64,000 bases of DNA from Neomesorhizobium sp963726065 (GCA_963726065.1 CAVSAU010000009.1:248001-312000), one strand, 5' to 3'; counted from the stretch's first letter, positions 35,465-44,319 are shown. Notes: generated by a model from the sequence alone, not told the origin. Numbers and translations are program-made.

Positions 35465-36196
35465 CTACCCGCCACGCATCGGCGGCATCACCGCTTTCGA
35501 CAGCCGGCAGGCGCGGCGGTCGACTTCCGGGCAGGACCGGAAGGAAAGCTCCTTGCTCATGCAGATGCGCACCTCCCTGAGGTAGCGCTTGTCGCAAGTG
35601 ACGGCCAAGCCGTCGGGCGCAAGACCCGGATTCGACTGGAGAAATGCGCCTTCGACCTGCTTCGGGTCGACGGTCTTGTAGGCGTCGAGGCGGCGGAACT
35701 CGGCGGGAATGACTACTCTGTCCCGTGCGGCGCGCAGCACCCTGAAATAGTCGTTCTGCGCCATGTTGGTGCAGGTGCCGTGCTTCTTCCACTCGTAACG
35801 GATCAGGCCGGCGGAAGGCATGATGTCGTAGAGCGTGCGCAGCATATCCCTCGGGACGTTGGGATTCTGCGTTGCGCAATCCTCGGGATAGCCGCGCTCG
35901 AATTGCGGCCACAGCCCGTGCACGACAAATGCATAGAGCCGCCCGGCGGCGCATTGCTGCTGGTTGGCGTCCTCGCCTTCCGCCTCGCAGTAGCTCGGCG
36001 ACCAAGAAAGCGACAGCACGTAGAAATCGAAACCTGAACCGGTCGGCAGCGCATCGGTCCTGGCGGTCGGCGTTGCGGGGGCAGGGCTGGCGATCGGGGC
36101 GTTCGTCGTCGACTTCTGTTCGGTCGCGGGCTCGCATGCCGCAAGCAGCGCCAACAGCCCAGCCACAATTGCAGCTGTCCTGAAAATGGATGTCAC
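35465..36196 (-). CDS. Ribonuclease T2 family lipoprotein
   Basis: Secreted RNA-degrading enzyme. 243 residues: lipoprotein signal with lipobox LLAAC (Cys 21), a Thr/Ala/Pro-rich linker, then the RNase T2 domain with both catalytic segments, FVVHGLWPQ (CAS I) and YEWKKHGTC (CAS II), plus paired cysteines (CEAEG, QQCAAG, DCATQ, GTCTN). All key histidines are present, so it should be active in the periplasm. Confidence 0.93.
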   Translation of the reverse strand: MTSIFRTAAIVAGLLALLAACEPATEQKSTTNAPIASPAPATPTARTDALPTGSGFDFYVLSLSWSPSYCEAEGEDANQQQCAAGRLYAFVVHGLWPQFERGYPEDCATQNPNVPRDMLRTLYDIMPSAGLIRYEWKKHGTCTNMAQNDYFRVLRAARDRVVIPAEFRRLDAYKTVDPKQVEGAFLQSNPGLAPDGLAVTCDKRYLREVRICMSKELSFRSCPEVDRRACRLSKAVMPPMRGG

Positions 36197-36220
36197 GGCG
36201 TTCCTCTGCCGTCCGGAGAA

Positions 36221-36664
36221 TTACCTGAGGACGCGGCACTGCCCGTTATAGACCATCCAGCGGTCGAAGCCGGCAACGCAGAATTCGACATTGTCGCCGA
36301 TCGAGGCAAAACCCTGGCCTTCCTCGATCAGGTACCAGATGGCGCGATGGTCGCCGTCGGAAAGCGCGACGGTGGCGCCGCAGTAACGGCGACCGATCGG
36401 CCAGCGTTCCTGCGCAGGCAGGTAACCGTTCTGGTGAATGCGATGGAAATCGGTGATCGACACATCCGGCAGGTTCGGCACGTGCCTTACCTGATAGTCG
36501 AAACGCCTGCTGATGGTGTTCAGCACCCATGCCTGGCCACAGATGCCGGGATCCTCGGCATAGACGCCGATGGACAGATCCGCGGCAACAACCTTGCCGT
36601 CGGCGAAAACCGCGGCACCGGCAGCAACAAGGGCGGTGAGGGCAAGTGAGGCAAGACGTTTCAT
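36221..36664 (-). CDS. Hypothetical secreted protein
   Basis: 147 residues with a signal peptide to about 28 (TALVAAGAAVFADGKVVAAD) and four cysteines (GICGQAW, RRYCGATV, VEFCVAGF, NGQCRVLR), likely forming disulfides. I do not recognise the family. It sits 24 bases upstream of the RNase T2 gene on the same strand, so the two may be co-expressed periplasmic proteins. Confidence 0.7.
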   Translation of the reverse strand: MKRLASLALTALVAAGAAVFADGKVVAADLSIGVYAEDPGICGQAWVLNTISRRFDYQVRHVPNLPDVSITDFHRIHQNGYLPAQERWPIGRRYCGATVALSDGDHRAIWYLIEEGQGFASIGDNVEFCVAGFDRWMVYNGQCRVLR

Positions 36665-36757
36665 GGCAAACTCTCCGTTGCCAGCGACGATTCAACGCTG
36701 ATGTTACAGCAATGTGCTAGCGAAGTGCAAAACGGTCAAGCGGCATGCGAGGGAGGG

Positions 36758-38059
36758 TCAAGCGCCGGTGACCCGCCAGATCGCGTCGCCGACGTCGTCG
36801 GCAATCAACAGGGAACCGTCCGGGCCGATGGTCACCCCCACCGGCCGCCCGTAGGACGCCTTCTCGTCGGGCGACAGGAAGCCGGTCAGGATATCGCGCG
36901 CCGGCCCGGAAGGGCGCCCGTCCTCGAACGGCACGAAGACGATCCTGTAGCCGCTCAAGGTGCTGCGGTTCCACGAACCATGCTGGCCGATCACCATGCC
37001 GTCCGGGAAGCCGGGCAGGGTGCCGGCCGGCATCCAGCACAGGCCGAGCGAGGCCGTGTGGCCGCCGAGCGCGAAATCGGGCGTCAGCGCCGTTGCGACC
37101 AGAGCCGGATCCTGCGGCACGCGGCCGTCGACGGTTTTTCCCCAGTAGCAATAAGGCCAGCCGTAGAAGCCGCCGTCGCGCACCGAGGTCAGGTAGTCGG
37201 GCGGCGTCTCATCACCGAGGCCGTCACGCTCGTTGACCACCGTCCACAAGACGCCGGTGGTGGGTTCCCAGGCAAGGCCGACGGGGTTGCGCAGGCCGGC
37301 GGCGAAGATGCGGCTCTTCCCGGTTTCCAGGTCCAGTTCGTAGATGCAGGCGCGGCCCTCCTCCGCCTGCATGCCCTTTTCGGCGATGTTGCTAAGCGAG
37401 CCGACGCCGGCATAAAGCTTGCGTGCGTCCGGGCTTGCCAGCAGGCTGCGCGTCCAGTGGCCGCCGGGCTTGAAATCGGCCAGCTTGCGGGCTCCCGCGT
37501 TTTCGATGCGGGTGGCTCCGGCCTTGTAGGGGAAGGCCAGCACGCCATCGGTGTTGGCGACGTAGAAAACCTCGCCCACCAGCGCCATGCCGAACGGCTG
37601 GTTCAGGCCATCCATGAACACTTCGCGGGTTTCGGCGACGCCGTCGCCGTCGGCATCGCGCAGCAGTGTGATGCGGTTGGGGCTGATGCCGACAGCGGCG
37701 GCGCGCTTCATGGTGGAGAACATGGCGTAGTCGAGCGCGGATCTGATGCCGCCCGGCTCGCTCAATGCCTCGGCGGTCAACACGTCGCCATTCGGCAGGA
37801 CGTGGATCCAGCGCGGGTGTTTGAGGCCGGCCGCGAAGGCGTTCACCTTGAGGCCGGGTGCGGCGAGCGGGGTCTGGCCGGCGGCCCAGCCCTTCGCGGT
37901 CGGCATTTTGAGCGTCGGAATGCCCTGGGGTTTTGCCGGGGGAATGTTCGGCGCGGCGCCGAACGCCTGTTCCAGCGGACCGTCGCTCCGGTGCCTGATG
38001 AAGATCGCCCCCGCGCCGATCCAAGCCACCGCGCGCGCAAAAATGCTGGAAAAACTCAT
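36758..38059 (-). CDS. PQQ-type sugar/sorbosone dehydrogenase-like beta-propeller protein
   Basis: 433 residues from the ATG at 38059, preceded by AGGAAGGTGAG. A membrane anchor or signal at 4-22 (SSIFARAVAWIGAGAIFIRH) is followed by a six-bladed propeller of the soluble glucose/L-sorbosone dehydrogenase type: LKHPRWIHVLPNGDVLTAEA, NPVGLAWEPTTGVLWTVVNE, GGFYGWPYCYWG, HTASLGLCWM, GSWNRSTLSGYRIVFVPFED, RPVGVTIGPDGSLLIADDVG. Substrate and cofactor use are not provable from sequence. Confidence 0.86.
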   Translation of the reverse strand: MSFSSIFARAVAWIGAGAIFIRHRSDGPLEQAFGAAPNIPPAKPQGIPTLKMPTAKGWAAGQTPLAAPGLKVNAFAAGLKHPRWIHVLPNGDVLTAEALSEPGGIRSALDYAMFSTMKRAAAVGISPNRITLLRDADGDGVAETREVFMDGLNQPFGMALVGEVFYVANTDGVLAFPYKAGATRIENAGARKLADFKPGGHWTRSLLASPDARKLYAGVGSLSNIAEKGMQAEEGRACIYELDLETGKSRIFAAGLRNPVGLAWEPTTGVLWTVVNERDGLGDETPPDYLTSVRDGGFYGWPYCYWGKTVDGRVPQDPALVATALTPDFALGGHTASLGLCWMPAGTLPGFPDGMVIGQHGSWNRSTLSGYRIVFVPFEDGRPSGPARDILTGFLSPDEKASYGRPVGVTIGPDGSLLIADDVGDAIWRVTGA

Positions 38060-38161
38060 CTCACCTTCCTGTGATTTTGCGCGGACGCTACATGATGCGG
38101 CTCTGCGTTGGAACCAGCGAAATACAGCGGTAGATGTTGATCCCACAAGGAGGACAAGTCG

Positions 38162-38644
38162 ATGACGGATGCGGCGACCGGCAGGAAGAGGACGGATTCA
38201 GCGTCGAGGCTTGTCCACGCGTCGCCGCAAACGATCTACCGGGCCTTTCTGGACCCTGAAGCCTGGATTTCATGGCTGCCGCCGGAAGGCATGAACGGCC
38301 ACATCGATGCGTTTGACGCAAGGGAGGGCGGAGGCTACCGCATGACCCTTAGATATGACGATGCGGAATATGCAGAGGCCGGAAAAACCTTGGAAAACGC
38401 CGATGTTGTCGAGGGGTGGTTTCTCAAGTTCGTTCCGAACGAGCGGGTCGTTCAACAAGTGGAGTTCGAAACCGACGATCCGCAGTTCGCTGGTGCAATG
38501 ACAATGACATGGAGCCTGGGTGCGGTTCCCGGCGGCACCGAAGTCACCATCCTGTGCGAAAACGTTCCGGAAGGGATCAGCAAGCAAGACCATGACGCCG
38601 GTCTGAAATCGACGCTGGAGAACCTTGCCGCATTCGTCGAATGA
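38162..38644 (+). CDS. SRPBCC (AHSA1-like) family protein
   Basis: 160 residues with the START-like lipid/ligand-binding fold: ASRLVHASPQTIYRAFLDPE, WISWLPPEGMNG, EGGGYRMTLRYDD, VVEGWFLKFVPNERVVQQVE, and the C-terminal helix KQDHDAGLKSTLENLAAFVE. Family members bind hydrophobic ligands or stimulate Hsp90; function here unknown. AAGGAGGA precedes the ATG. Confidence 0.85.
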   Translation: MTDAATGRKRTDSASRLVHASPQTIYRAFLDPEAWISWLPPEGMNGHIDAFDAREGGGYRMTLRYDDAEYAEAGKTLENADVVEGWFLKFVPNERVVQQVEFETDDPQFAGAMTMTWSLGAVPGGTEVTILCENVPEGISKQDHDAGLKSTLENLAAFVE

Positions 38645-38680
38645 TCGCCGAACTGGGCTCGAAGGCGTTGCCGTCCGACG

Positions 38681-39592
38681 CTACCGGTAGCCGGTGACGT
38701 CGGAAGGCTTGCCGGCCTCGCGCACTTCGATGAGGTAGCGCCAGCAATCCGGTCGCGAACCGTCGACATCGTCGAAGCCGTACTCCTTGGCGATCTGGCC
38801 GCTCGACACCGACTGGCCGCTCCAGCGCGCCTTGTTTTCGTCGGCTGCGAGTGCGGCAACTGCACGGCCAACGAAACGAGGCGTTTCCGAAATGGCGAAA
38901 TCGGGCTGGTTGGCGATCGCGTCGCGCCATGTGGCTTCGGTCACGCTGTAATGTTCGAGCATCATTTCCGAGCGCATCCATCCCGGCGTGATCGACAGCG
39001 CAGTACAGCCGTGCTTGTCCAGGTCCTTCGCGTGCGCCCAACTCATGCGGTCGGCCGCGACCTTGCAAAGATCGTAGAAGACCGACAGCCGGTAATGCGT
39101 CTGGTTGTAGGCGCGGGTGCCATCGGTGACTTCGACCAGCAGGCCGCCCGGACGTTCAATGAGCAGGGGCAGGGCATAGTGGGCGCTGATCAAATGGGTA
39201 TCGATTGCGAGCCGCAGCATGCGCAGGCCGTTGTCGAGATTGTGGTCCCAGACTGGTTTGTTCCATTCGAACAGGCTTTCACCGCCCCAGATGTCGTTGA
39301 CGAGTACGTCGAGGCGGCCATGATCGCGGCGGATTTGTTCCACCAGAGCCTGCACGTCTTCCTTTTCGAGGTGGTCGACACGCACCGGGACAGCCTTGCC
39401 GCCAGCTGCCGTTATGATTTCCGCAGTCTCGTCGATTGTTTCGGCCCGGTTGATTTCCGATTTCCGGCCATGCGTCGAGCGGCCTGTCACATAGACGGTG
39501 GCGCCCGCTGCGCCGAGTTCCACCGCAATGCCGCGTCCGCCGCCACGCGTGCCGCCGGTGACAAGAGCAACTTTTCCTTCCAGTGGTTTCAT
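38681..39592 (-). CDS. SDR family oxidoreductase
   Basis: 303 residues from the ATG at 39592, with AGGAG seven bases upstream. ALVTGGTRGGGRGIAVELGA binds the cofactor, VNDIWGG replaces NNAG, and YRLSVFYDLCKVAADRMSWA holds the Y...K pair in an extended loop, a variant found in the larger classical SDRs. It is divergent from a TetR-type regulator, its probable controller. Confidence 0.85.
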   Translation of the reverse strand: MKPLEGKVALVTGGTRGGGRGIAVELGAAGATVYVTGRSTHGRKSEINRAETIDETAEIITAAGGKAVPVRVDHLEKEDVQALVEQIRRDHGRLDVLVNDIWGGESLFEWNKPVWDHNLDNGLRMLRLAIDTHLISAHYALPLLIERPGGLLVEVTDGTRAYNQTHYRLSVFYDLCKVAADRMSWAHAKDLDKHGCTALSITPGWMRSEMMLEHYSVTEATWRDAIANQPDFAISETPRFVGRAVAALAADENKARWSGQSVSSGQIAKEYGFDDVDGSRPDCWRYLIEVREAGKPSDVTGYR

Positions 39593-39696
39593 GATCGTCT
39601 CCTCGCGATGCAAAGCAGGCTCTCGCCGGCGAAGCCGGACGCTTGTCATGTCTTCAATGATACTATATATAAACTAATATTCACTTATTTTCTGGA

Positions 39697-40269
39697 TTGC
39701 AAGTGCCCCGCAAAAAAACGCTTTCCGACATCGACCTGCTCGACCGCGTGCTGACGCTGATGCGGCGCTCAGGACCGCAGGGCGTTACCTTCGCTGCGGC
39801 CGCCGGCGAAACGGGGCTTTCCGGTCCGACATTGGTGCAGCGCTTCGGAACCCGCAACGGCTTGCTGCATTCCGCCCTGCTCAGGGCCTGGGACCTGCTG
39901 GACGAACGCACCGAGACGGCGATCGCGACACAGCCGAAAACGCCGGCGGGGGCGGTCGCCATCCTCGTGACCTTGTCCGGCGATTTCGGCTCCGGAGAAA
40001 GTTACGCCGAAGGTCTACTGGTGTTGCGTGAGGATCTTCGCAACCCAAAACTCCGGGCACGTGGCGACAAATGGGGCAAGCGCCTCGCCGACGCGCTGGG
40101 GGAATGCTTTGCCGATGCGAGCGGGGCGCGGTCCGACCTCGGCCGGCTGCTTGCCGGCCAGTGGCAGGGCGCGCTTTTGTGGTGGGGCTTTTCGCGCAAC
40201 GGCACTCCGGCCGACGCGGTGAAGCAGGACCTGATCGCTTTTTGCCGCGCGTTGGGGCGGGAAATCTGA
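39697..40269 (+). CDS. TetR family transcriptional regulator
   Basis: About 190 residues. The N-terminal helix-turn-helix is VTFAAAAGETGLSGPTLVQR, FGTRNGLLHSAL, followed by a helical ligand-binding domain. No ATG is available: either TTG at 39697 or GTG at 39703 must start it (VPRKKTLSDIDLL). The 104-base gap to the divergent SDR gene is AT-rich (TACTATATATAAACTAATAT), a plausible shared promoter/operator. Confidence 0.82.
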   Translation: MQVPRKKTLSDIDLLDRVLTLMRRSGPQGVTFAAAAGETGLSGPTLVQRFGTRNGLLHSALLRAWDLLDERTETAIATQPKTPAGAVAILVTLSGDFGSGESYAEGLLVLREDLRNPKLRARGDKWGKRLADALGECFADASGARSDLGRLLAGQWQGALLWWGFSRNGTPADAVKQDLIAFCRALGREI

Positions 40270-40282
40270 CCGAAGTCCGACT

Positions 40283-41149
40283 TTATTCGCCGTGTGAAGC
40301 GGCCTCGCCGGCGATCCATTCCGTGCCCCACCGCGCATGCTGGCTCTCCGCAAGCAGCGTCTTCAGCGCAGGCAGCAGCGTGCGCAGTTCGGCTTCCAGT
40401 CTGAACGGTGGGTTGACGACGACCATGCCGGTGCCGTCGAGCCGCGGTTCGGGCGAGGGTGGGCGCACCTCGAAACGGATGTCGAGGATTTTCGCAATGC
40501 CAGTCTTCGCAAGATCGGCGCGGAAGCGGTTGACGGCGGCGCGATCCTTGAGCGGATACCAGAGCGCATAGATGCCGCCAGGCCAGCGCCGATGCGCCTT
40601 GACGAGCCCGTCAACCAGCCTGTCGAATTCGCCATCCCGCTCGAATGGGGGGTCGATCAGCACCAGCCCGCGTTTTTCCTTGGGTGGCAAATGGGCGCCG
40701 AGCGCCAGCCAGCCATCGAGTTCCAGCACGCGCGTCTGGAAGTCGCCGGCGAAACGCTCCTTCAGTAGCCCGGCGTCGGCCGGATGCAGTTCGATCGCCG
40801 ACAGGCGGTCGTGCTTGCGCAGGAGATGACGCACGATCAGCGGCGAGCCGGGATAGAAGCGGACGCCTCCTTCCGGATTCATCGCATGAACGATATCGAG
40901 CAAGGGGTTAAGAAGGCTCGCAATTTCCGGCTCGAGACTGGCGCCCTGGAGACGCCCGATGCCATCACGCCACTCGCCGGTTTTCTGCGCCTCGTCGGAT
41001 GAAAGGTCGTAGAAGCCGATGCCGGCATGGGTGTCGATGACGCGGAACGCCTTCTCCTTGAGCTTGAGATAGTCGACGATGCGGGCAAGCACCGCGTGCT
41101 TGACGACATCGGCGAAATTTCCGGCATGATAAGCGTGGCGGTAGTTCAT
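40283..41149 (-). CDS. rlmJ: 23S rRNA m6A2030 methyltransferase
   Basis: Methylates A2030 of 23S rRNA. 288 residues starting MNYRHAYHAGNFADVVKHAV, the hallmark RlmJ opening, with the catalytic motif LVLIDPPFE (DPPF) in the middle and GTGMVVVNPPFRLEAELRTL near the end. The gene ends 14 bases from the convergent TetR gene. Confidence 0.95.
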   Translation of the reverse strand: MNYRHAYHAGNFADVVKHAVLARIVDYLKLKEKAFRVIDTHAGIGFYDLSSDEAQKTGEWRDGIGRLQGASLEPEIASLLNPLLDIVHAMNPEGGVRFYPGSPLIVRHLLRKHDRLSAIELHPADAGLLKERFAGDFQTRVLELDGWLALGAHLPPKEKRGLVLIDPPFERDGEFDRLVDGLVKAHRRWPGGIYALWYPLKDRAAVNRFRADLAKTGIAKILDIRFEVRPPSPEPRLDGTGMVVVNPPFRLEAELRTLLPALKTLLAESQHARWGTEWIAGEAASHGE

Positions 41150-41261
41150 TTCGGATGCCTGCTCTCCGCGAAAAATCCGATTGTCGAATTCGTCGGCTGT
41201 AACAATGGTTTTCGCACGGCGCGTCTACACGCAAGTGAGGAAAACCGCTAGTTTCGCGACC

Positions 41262-43376
41262 ATGAACCAGCACACCAAGCTAAGAATCGGCCATTCGGCC
41301 TGTCCTCACGACTGCCCCTCGACCTGCGCGCTCGACGTCGAACTGCTGGACAGCAGAACTATCGGTCGCATCCATGGCGCCAAGGGCAACAGCTACACCG
41401 CCGGCGTCGTCTGCGCCAAGGTCGCCCGTTATGCCGACCGCGTGCATCATCCCGACCGTCTGCTGAAGCCGCTGATCCGTTCGGGCGCCAAAAGCGAGGG
41501 CGGCTGGAAGGAAGCGAGCTGGGAAGCAGCCCTCGATCTCGTCGCCGAAAAATTCGTCGCGGCGGAAGAAAAATACGGCTCGGAGACGGTGTGGCCCTAT
41601 TTCTATGCTGGCACGATGGGGCTGGTGCAACGCGACGGCATAGAACGGCTGCGCCACGCCAAGAGATATTCCGGCTTTTTCGGCTCGATCTGCACCAACC
41701 TTGCCTGGACCGGCTATGTGATGGGCACCGGCGCGCTGCGCGGCAGCGATCCGCGCGAAATGGCGAAATCCGATTGCGTGGTCATCTGGGGCACCAATGC
41801 CGTGGTCACGCAGGTCAATGTGATGACCCACGCCATCAAGGCGCGCAAAGAGCGCGGCGCCAAGATCGTCGTCATCGACATCTATGAAAACGCCACGATG
41901 AAGCAGGCCGACATGGGCCTCGTGTTGAAGCCCGGCACCGACGGCGCATTGGCCTGCGCCGTCATGCACGTTCTGTTCCGGGAAGAGCTGGCCGACCGCG
42001 CCTATCTCGAAAAATACACTGATGATCCCAAGGGGCTTGAGGCGCATCTGGCGAACAAGACGCCGCAATGGGCGGCGGAAATCACCGGGCTTTCGGTCGA
42101 GGAGATCGAGGCCTTTGCTAGGCTGATCGGTACGACCAGGAAGACCTTCTTTCGCCTGGGCTACGGCTTTTCGCGCCAGCGCAACGGTTCGGTGAACATG
42201 CATGCGGCCCTTTCGGTGGCGGCGGTGACCGGCTGCTGGCAATATGAAGGCGGTGGCGCGTTTCATTCGAATTCGGGCGTGCTGAAGCTGAATGGCGAGC
42301 TTCTGGAGGGCACGAGGCTTCGCGATCCCAATATCCGCTATCTCGACCATTCGCGCATCGGACCGGTGCTGATGAACCACGAGGATGCGCTGTACGGCGG
42401 GCCGCCGGTGACGGCGATGCTGATACAGAACACCAATCCGATGAATGTCGCGCCCGAACAGAGACTGGTGAAGCAGGGTTTCCTGAGGGACGACCTGTTC
42501 ACCTGCGTGCACGAGCAGTTCATGACCGACACCGCCAAAGTGGCGGACGTGGTGCTGCCGGCCACGATGTTCCTCGAGCACGACGATATCTACAAGGGCG
42601 GCGGCAACCAGCACATCACGCTCGGGCCGAAACTGATCGACCCACCGCAGGGGCCGCGCACCAACCACTATGTCATCGAGGAACTCGGCAAACGGCTGGG
42701 TGTTTCGCATCTGCCGGGCTTCGGCATGACCGAACGCCAGCACATCGACCTCATGCTTCAGAAGAAGGGGCTCGGCGATTTCGATTCGTTTCGGGAGGAG
42801 CGTTGGGCCGACCTGCAGCCGGATTTCGACGACGCGCATTTCCTGAACGGTTTTGGCCATCCTGATGGCAAATTCCGCTTCAGACCGCAGTGGGAAGGCG
42901 GCATCGCACCCAACAAGCCGCCGAAAAGCATGGGCATTTTCGGACCATATCAAAGCCTGCCGGAATTTCCCGATCACGTCGACCTGATCGAGGTGGCAGA
43001 TCAAGAACATCCGTTCAGGCTGGCGACCTCGCCGGCGCGCAACTTCCTCAACTCGACATTTGCCGAAACGCCGGTTTCGAAAGCCAAGGAAGTCCGCCCC
43101 GAACTTCTGCTGCATCCCGAGGACGCCACGGCGCTCGGACTGGCAGACGGCGACCGCGTCGAGGTCGGCAATGCGCGTGGCGAGGTGGTGCTGCATGCGA
43201 AACTGTTCGACGGCATCAAGCGCGGCGTGGTCATCGCCGAAGGCATCTGGCCAAACAGCGCCCATGAGCGCGGCGAGGGCATCAACGTGCTGACCGGCGC
43301 CGACGCGCCGGCGCCTTACGGAGGGGCGGCCGTGCACGACAACAAGGTGTGGATCAGGCCCGCCGCGGCAGGATAG
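41262..43376 (+). CDS. Molybdopterin oxidoreductase (DMSO-reductase superfamily)
   Basis: 704 residues from the ATG at 41262; a longer start lacks support. An N-terminal 4Fe-4S motif ACPHDCPSTCALD...GVVCAKV is followed by the bis-MGD-binding core (FGSICTNLAWTGYVMGTGAL, VVIWGTNAVVTQVNVMTHAI, LIQNTNPMNVAPEQRLVKQG, VADVVLPATMFLEHDD) and the C-terminal beta barrel (FRLATSPARNFLNSTFAETP, DATALGLADGDRVEVGNARG). No Tat signal, so cytoplasmic. Resembles uncharacterised formate-dehydrogenase/BisC-like oxidoreductases; substrate unknown. Confidence 0.9.
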   Translation: MNQHTKLRIGHSACPHDCPSTCALDVELLDSRTIGRIHGAKGNSYTAGVVCAKVARYADRVHHPDRLLKPLIRSGAKSEGGWKEASWEAALDLVAEKFVAAEEKYGSETVWPYFYAGTMGLVQRDGIERLRHAKRYSGFFGSICTNLAWTGYVMGTGALRGSDPREMAKSDCVVIWGTNAVVTQVNVMTHAIKARKERGAKIVVIDIYENATMKQADMGLVLKPGTDGALACAVMHVLFREELADRAYLEKYTDDPKGLEAHLANKTPQWAAEITGLSVEEIEAFARLIGTTRKTFFRLGYGFSRQRNGSVNMHAALSVAAVTGCWQYEGGGAFHSNSGVLKLNGELLEGTRLRDPNIRYLDHSRIGPVLMNHEDALYGGPPVTAMLIQNTNPMNVAPEQRLVKQGFLRDDLFTCVHEQFMTDTAKVADVVLPATMFLEHDDIYKGGGNQHITLGPKLIDPPQGPRTNHYVIEELGKRLGVSHLPGFGMTERQHIDLMLQKKGLGDFDSFREERWADLQPDFDDAHFLNGFGHPDGKFRFRPQWEGGIAPNKPPKSMGIFGPYQSLPEFPDHVDLIEVADQEHPFRLATSPARNFLNSTFAETPVSKAKEVRPELLLHPEDATALGLADGDRVEVGNARGEVVLHAKLFDGIKRGVVIAEGIWPNSAHERGEGINVLTGADAPAPYGGAAVHDNKVWIRPAAAG

Positions 43377-43394
43377 GGCGGCATAGGCAGCACC

Positions 43395-43560
43395 ATTAGC
43401 GACAACCAAGTGCACGGGGACATAAAGAATACCCCGGTGACGCCGCCTTGACCTCCGCGACCATGAAGACGCCGAGCGATCGAAGTACTTCTGCAGGAGC
43501 GGTTCGACCTCCACCACACCATGCTTCAGATGGAACGCGAGCACCTGCGTTGCCGCTGGA
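43395..43560 (+). pseudogene. CDF cation-efflux remnant, internally deleted
   Basis: An N-terminal stub reads ISDNQVHGDIKNTPVTPP then stop (43449-43451). It aligns base for base in most positions with the better preserved start at 43819. About 25 bases on, a second frame reads AIEVLLQERFDLHHTMLQME and REHLRCRW, which resembles the C-terminal cytoplasmic domain of cation diffusion facilitators (ERF...HxTxQxE). The middle of the gene, including all membrane spans, is gone. The start codon has become ATT. Confidence 0.55.
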
Positions 43561-43608
43561 TATCATTCATTGACGCCGACCTTGCGTCATGCTGTCACAT
43601 GGGTTCGA

Positions 43609-43645
43609 TTGTCCTTTTTCTTCTAGCAACTAGAGGTTTTATATT
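43609..43645 (+). promoter_or_regulatory. MerR-type metal-responsive promoter, possibly expanded
   Basis: TTGTCC (43609-43614) and TATATT (43640-43645) flank the palindrome TCTAGCAACTAGA (43622-43634), whose layout resembles CadR/ZntR/CueR-type operators lying between -35 and -10. Such promoters have a 19-20 base spacer; here it is 25, and removing the pyrimidine run TTTTTC (43615-43620) would restore exactly 19. It precedes remnants of a cation-efflux gene, a typical target. The sequence is seen; the regulator is not in the window. Confidence 0.45.
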
Positions 43646-43753
43646 TGTTTGAGAAATCGCTGAACGATGCGTAGAAGATCGATGGGTGGACATGGCTTTC
43701 AAAACAAACGCAATGGCCTGGAACGCTCGAAGTACGGCGGGGCTGTCGTACTT

Positions 43754-43773
43754 CGACAACAAGGTGTGGATCA
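43754..43773 (+). repeat. 20-bp repeat of the 3' end of the molybdopterin oxidoreductase gene
   Basis: CGACAACAAGGTGTGGATCA occurs here and at 43337-43356, where it encodes DNKVWI near the C-terminus of the oxidoreductase. Downstream of each copy (about 45-60 bases) lies a CDF-like gene start, so a block of at least 115 bases has been duplicated about 420 bases apart and has then diverged. Confidence 0.8.
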
Positions 43774-43818
43774 AACTTCCTGCCCGGGATCCAGCGTCGC
43801 GATCTGTGTGAGGACACC

Positions 43819-43941
43819 ATGAGCGGCGACCATGATCACGGTGATATGCAGAACACTCCTGTGTCGCGGCTCTGGATGGCGCTGGGCCTGACCGGCGCCT
43901 TTATGTCGATGCAGCCCCACTCGATCGTGGTTCACGCGTGA
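43819..43941 (+). pseudogene. CDF cation-efflux protein, N-terminal fragment
   Basis: MSGDHDHGDMQNTPVSRLWM ALGLTGAFM is the usual His-rich start and beginning of the first membrane span of a cation diffusion facilitator. After about 29 residues the sequence departs (SMQPHSIVVHA) and stops at 43939-43941, with no further CDF sequence recognisable downstream. It lies 174 bases after the MerR-type promoter-like element and is the second of two CDF starts in this region. Confidence 0.55.
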
Positions 43942-44279
43942 GGAAAATGGGCTTCGGCGATCGCTTGTTGCGCTGGTCATTTGGTCGCTCATTGCATGGA
44001 TTGCATACGCCTTGGCCGACGGTCTCTTAGCTTGGACGTCCACCAATGCCGGCGCGATCATGCAAACTGGTAAAGACGCAGCGACGGCAACGGATCTCGG
44101 CAAGGAAATAGTCGGCACGTTCGACGTGGCGCAAAGGCTCGGGCTTTGTCGCCGGGCTCCTCAATCTGATCGGTGTGTTCCTGCGGCCGGTAGTCGTCAT
44201 TGGCTGGATGATCGGCGCGGCAGTCATCCTGGCCGCGCCATGGCTGCTGTCACGCCTTTTCAGCCGCCGGTTTCACTGA
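43942..44279 (+). pseudogene. Conserved membrane protein, frameshifted
   Basis: One frame reads LRRSLVALVIWSLIAWIAYA, LADGLLAWTSTNAGAIMQTG and KDAATATDLGKEIVGTFDVA. After a one-base shift at about 44133-44137 the next frame continues SGFVAGLLNLIGVFLRPVVV, IGWMIGAAVILAAPWLLSRL, FSRRFH and stops at 44277-44279. Together this is a small protein of about 110 residues with two membrane spans around a soluble loop. The 5' end is also disturbed, since no start is in the right frame. I recall similar hypothetical proteins in rhizobia; function unknown. Confidence 0.6.
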
Positions 44280-44319
44280 CGACCTGTCCCGCGTGGCGTC
44301 CGTACCGGTTAGGGCTCTG

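Noticed and set aside
33400..35475. A 691-residue minus-strand open frame
   Set aside because: Only its last 230 residues are the HxlR protein; the rest is antisense to the well-supported acyl-CoA dehydrogenase.
41280..43544. 754-residue minus-strand frame opposite the molybdopterin oxidoreductase
   Set aside because: Antisense shadow of a well-conserved gene in GC-rich DNA; no start signal or recognisable domain.
43692..43811. Small frame MAFKTNAMAWNARSTAGLSY...
   Set aside because: Contains the duplicated 3' end of the oxidoreductase gene (DNKVWIK) and appears to be a by-product of the duplication.
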